Origin: Bryobacterales bacterium
GTDB lineage: Bacteria; Acidobacteriota; Terriglobia; Bryobacterales; Bryobacteraceae
Direction of reading: 5' to 3'
Length of the DNA: 8,560 nt
Assembly: GCA_025353235.1 (NCBI GenBank)
Contig: JANXQZ010000493.1
Location: 1 to 8,560, forward strand
Part shown: piece by piece, positions 6,988 to 8,560 of the stretch
Numbering within the stretch: position 1 is the first letter of the stretch
How the letters are laid out: each line of letters opens with the position of its first letter
Program-made: the position numbers and the translations under genes
The notes under the pieces: model-generated
Database searches by the model: none
Told to the model about the DNA's origin: nothing
The model's input: the letters and a program-made list of their open reading frames with translations, nothing else

Positions 6988-7686
6988 GTGCGTCTATTCA
7001 GAAGAATCGTCTTTTCTCTGCTGGCAGTATACGTTGTTTTCCTCGGCGTGATCTTCTACATGATGCGTCAACCGCCCGTTCGCTTTGCCGCAGCCATCGC
7101 GAAAATGCCCGGACCTTTGTTCATGGTCCTGCCATTCGAGACCTTATGGTTTCGAGCGAGAGCGGGTTCGGTTGCGCTCGGTGAGACAGCGCCGGATTTT
7201 CGACTTGCGACGCTGGATAAAAAGTCTGAAGTGAGCTTGTCGTCTTTCCGTGGCTCGAAACCGGTAGTGCTGATTTTCGGGAGCTATACTTGACCGCCTT
7301 TTCGCCGGGAGGTTCCCGCGCTCAACAAGCTGTACGGACAGTACAAGGACAGGGCGGCGTTCTACATTGTCTACATTCAGGAGGCGCATGCCAGCGATGT
7401 GTGGCAGATGGCGTCCAATGTGCGCCAAAACGTCGTGTTCGCATCGCCCAAAAGCCTGGATGAACGAACCACAGTCGCCGAAAGCTGCGTACGAAATTTG
7501 CACATCGACATCCCCGCGCTGCTCGATAATTTCCAAAACACAACTGAAGTGAACTACACCGGATGGCCGGATCGGCTCTATGTAATCGACCGGGATGGCA
7601 GAGTCGCGTTCAAGAGCAAACCGGGCCCGTTCGGTTTTGATCCGAGTGCGATGGAGGAGGCTCTGAAGCGAGTAGTGCATCCATAG
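6988..7686 (+). CDS. Iodothyronine-deiodinase-like selenoprotein (in-frame UGA = selenocysteine)
   Basis: A 232-residue protein with TGA at codon 102, read here as selenocysteine. Residues about 7-25 are a signal anchor (IVFSLLAVYVVFLGVIF), so the thioredoxin-fold domain probably faces the periplasm. The core runs GETAPDFRL, PVVLIFGSYT-Sec-PPFR, YIVYIQEAHASDVW, then WPDRLYVIDRDGRVAFKSK and P-G-P-F, ending at TAG 7684. Vertebrate deiodinases share G-S-C-T-Sec-P-x-F and Y-I-E-E-A-H-A-S-D-G-W. Glu132 and His134 lie 30 and 32 residues after Sec, the same spacing as in the animal enzymes. A later histidine of the animal enzymes (in NHQNL of type 1) appears to be Pro here, so the substrate may not be thyroid hormone; a thiol-dependent reductase or dehalogenase is plausible. 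The GTG start at 6988 lacks a Shine-Dalgarno, so the exact N-terminus is uncertain. Conventional gene calling would split it into 6988-7293 and a fragment near 7399-7686. Confidence 0.92.
7291..7293 (+). other. UGA selenocysteine codon (Sec102)
   Basis: TGA occurs exactly where the deiodinase family has its catalytic selenocysteine, between G-S-Y-T and P-P-F. The same frame continues open for 130 further codons with clear family homology. This is recoding rather than a nonsense mutation. Confidence 0.92.
7303..7320 (+). promoter_or_regulatory. Bacterial SECIS element
   Basis: Immediately after the UGA the RNA can fold as CG, bulged C, CGGG, loop AGGUU, CCCG, CG (positions 7303-7320); the A-U pair at 7310/7314 may close the loop to GGU. 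The GGU begins 17 nt after the UGA, almost the same as the 18 nt in E. coli fdhF, and the loop resembles the fdhF AGGUCU loop. A 5'-side bulge below the apical stem is also shared (C here, U in fdhF). Bacterial SECIS hairpins of this type bind SelB carrying Sec-tRNA. The element is also coding sequence (R-R-E-V-P-A). Confidence 0.85.
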
Positions 7687-7691
7687 CGTGT

Positions 7692-7799
7692 GGATCAACG
7701 CCGGTTCAAAATGAGGGCAGTGATTAGAAGAGACTTGGCAGGGTTGGGGCGGTGTCTAAAAGAAGCAAGGTAGATGGGTTTTGAACCGGGCGTCGATCC
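7692..7799. repeat. 108-bp element bounded by near-perfect 20/21-nt inverted repeats
   Basis: The left arm 7692-7711 starts GGATCAACGCC and ends GGTTCAAAA. The right arm 7779-7799, read on the minus strand, starts GGATCGACGCCC and ends GGTTCAAAA. The arms differ by one substitution and one extra base. They enclose 67 purine-rich bases with no coding frame. The element starts 5 bases after the selenoprotein stop. It could be a MITE-like or relic insertion element whose two ends have been brought together, or a long-stem structured RNA at the 3' end of the transcript. I see no convincing target-site duplication. Confidence 0.6.
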
Positions 7800-7936
7800 T
7801 TAACTTTTCGCTTTCGCGATGCGCATTCATTGAATGCATACTGTGTAGTGGTTTATGGCCCCAGATCGTTACAACAAGATCAGCCTCAAGTTATGTTGTA
7901 AAAAATACCAGCCTTCAAGAATGTTCGCGAGAGAAA

Positions 7937-7954
7937 AGCTCATCTTTATGAGCT
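7937..7954 (+). terminator. Small hairpin upstream of the envelope gene
   Basis: A 7-bp perfect stem (AGCTCAT / ATGAGCT) with a CTTT loop, preceded by AAAA and followed by GTTT. It resembles a weak bidirectional terminator, but it lies only 55 bases before the next start codon. It may equally be a leader-RNA structure of that gene. Confidence 0.3.
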
Positions 7955-8009
7955 GTTTAACAAATGGCGGGTTAAATGCTCATCCTCCACCAAAGAGAGG
8001 AAGATTCCT

Positions 8010-8560
8010 ATGAAGTTAACTTTGTTGCTAGCGGCAGCTGCTGGCATGTGTGCGCAAGTCCCGAATCCAACGATTCGAAATGCTCAGGTGGATCCGAATG
8101 CACCAATGCCCATTTACCGGGTCACCGTCGTCTCACGGACTACCCGAGCGGTAAGTTACCGCAACCGCAGCGGATGGACCAAAGTTGACCTGAAAGGCAC
8201 CGCCTTGGCCGTTGACGCCACGGGACATGCCGACGTAAACAGCCGCAAGGGCTACATTGAGGTGAAGGCCCAGATGCATCACTTGGCACCCGCATCGAAG
8301 TACGGACCAGAGTACCTCACGTATGTGATGTGGGCGGTAACTCCCGAAGGCCGGTCTAACAATCTGGGCGAAGTTCTCGTGGACGAAAGCGGCAATTTCA
8401 AGCTTGATATTACGACCGAGCTGCAGGCTTTTGCGATCATCGTCACCGCCGAGCCGTATTTTGGCGTGACTCAACCCAGCGATGTCGTGGTAATGGAGAA
8501 CATCATCCGCGATGATACAGTCGGCAAGTTCGAATATGTCGACGCAAAATACGATCTGTT
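8010..8560 (+). CDS. Secreted envelope protein, N-terminal part (acidobacterial OmpA-family type), truncated by the window end
   Basis: The first 183 codons are present and open to the edge. The ATG at 8010 is preceded by a strong purine-rich ribosome binding site (AGAGAGGAAG, 7993-8002). Residues 1-16 (MKLTLLLAAAAGMCAQ) form a short signal peptide with likely cleavage after CAQ; the Cys is preceded by Met, so a lipoprotein signal is unlikely. The mature part looks all-beta: PIYRVTVVSRTTRAVSYR, then YLTYVMWAVTPEGRSNNLGE, a L-D-I-T-T segment, and AFAIIVTAEPYFGVTQPS. From memory, acidobacterial proteins with a similar M-W-A-x-x-P-E-G-R and V-T-A-E-P-Y-F pattern continue into a C-terminal OmpA peptidoglycan-binding domain. 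That domain would lie beyond the window, so the family call is tentative. A 70-residue frame starting at 7976 is an out-of-frame shadow. Confidence 0.85.
   Translation, partial: MKLTLLLAAAAGMCAQVPNPTIRNAQVDPNAPMPIYRVTVVSRTTRAVSYRNRSGWTKVDLKGTALAVDATGHADVNSRKGYIEVKAQMHHLAPASKYGPEYLTYVMWAVTPEGRSNNLGEVLVDESGNFKLDITTELQAFAIIVTAEPYFGVTQPSDVVVMENIIRDDTVGKFEYVDAKYDL

Larger units (their letters stand above)
7687..8009. other. 323-bp non-coding region, rich in inverted repeats
   Basis: No credible gene is seen on either strand. Besides the 108-bp element it holds: a near-perfect palindrome GCATTCA-T-TGAATGC (7823-7837); TTACAACA (7869-7876) facing TGTTGTAA (7894-7901), followed by an A run; a hairpin AGCTCAT-CTTT-ATGAGCT (7937-7954); and TTTAAC (7956-7961) facing GTTAAA (7971-7976). 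The distal part is AT-richer than the flanking genes, as expected of a promoter and leader for the envelope gene at 8010. I could not choose a single promoter with confidence. Confidence 0.6.

Noticed and set aside
7291..7293. TGA as a nonsense mutation making the deiodinase-like gene a pseudogene
   Set aside because: The stop sits precisely at the family's selenocysteine position, is TGA rather than another stop, is followed by a SECIS-like hairpin, and the remaining 130 codons are intact and conserved.
7399..7686. A separate 95-residue gene beginning at 7399
   Set aside because: It is the in-frame C-terminal part of the selenoprotein; the conserved E-A-H-A-S-D motif lies upstream of this start.
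7692..7799. The long inverted repeat as a eukaryote- or archaea-type SECIS in the 3' untranslated region
   Set aside because: Bacterial SelB reads a hairpin just after the UGA, and a good one is present there; the 3' element has no recognisable SECIS core.
7692..7799. A tRNA gene, because of the GGTTCAAAA sequence resembling a T-arm
   Set aside because: No anticodon arm, D-arm or acceptor stem of proper spacing can be drawn on either strand; the sequence is simply part of the inverted repeat.

Overview
The window most likely comes from an acidobacterium (Acidobacteriota, Terriglobia-like). The grounds are a very long outer-membrane receptor with an N-terminal carboxypeptidase-regulatory-like domain, a family greatly expanded in that phylum; a Gram-negative envelope gene set; an envelope protein at the right edge that resembles acidobacterial proteins by recall; and a selenoprotein gene. 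This assignment rests on protein character only, with no marker gene or database search.

Layout. A LysR-type regulator (99-1010, minus) is divergent from a 1113-residue TonB-dependent-receptor-like protein (1144-4485, plus). The 133 bp between them hold overlapping candidate promoters and a repeated TTCCGA(AT) motif. After a strong hairpin comes der (4591-5889, plus), the ribosome-assembly GTPase. Its stop overlaps the start of a 266-residue TIR-like protein (5886-6686, plus) whose C-terminal half looks like an NB-ARC/STAND NTPase core without its nucleotide-binding residues. A small two-helix membrane protein (6683-6949, minus) converges on it with a 4-base overlap.

The most notable gene is 6988-7686 (plus). 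It appears as two fragments in a standard translation because an in-frame TGA at 7291-7293 interrupts it. Read through as selenocysteine, it gives one 232-residue membrane-anchored protein of the iodothyronine-deiodinase family (G-S-Y-T-Sec-P-P-F, then Y-I-x-E-A-H-A-S-D-x-W). A bacterial-type SECIS hairpin with an AGGUU/GGU apical loop lies 17 nt after the TGA.

The 323 bp after this gene carry no gene but are dense in inverted repeats, including a 108-bp element with near-perfect 20/21-nt arms. The window ends inside a secreted envelope protein (8010 onward) of the kind that in Acidobacteria commonly continues into an OmpA domain.

How the genes work together: the LysR/receptor pair looks like a regulator with its target, and der and the TIR-like gene look translationally coupled. 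The selenoprotein depends on selA, selB, selC and selD elsewhere in the genome. I see no phage, CRISPR, rRNA or tRNA genes.
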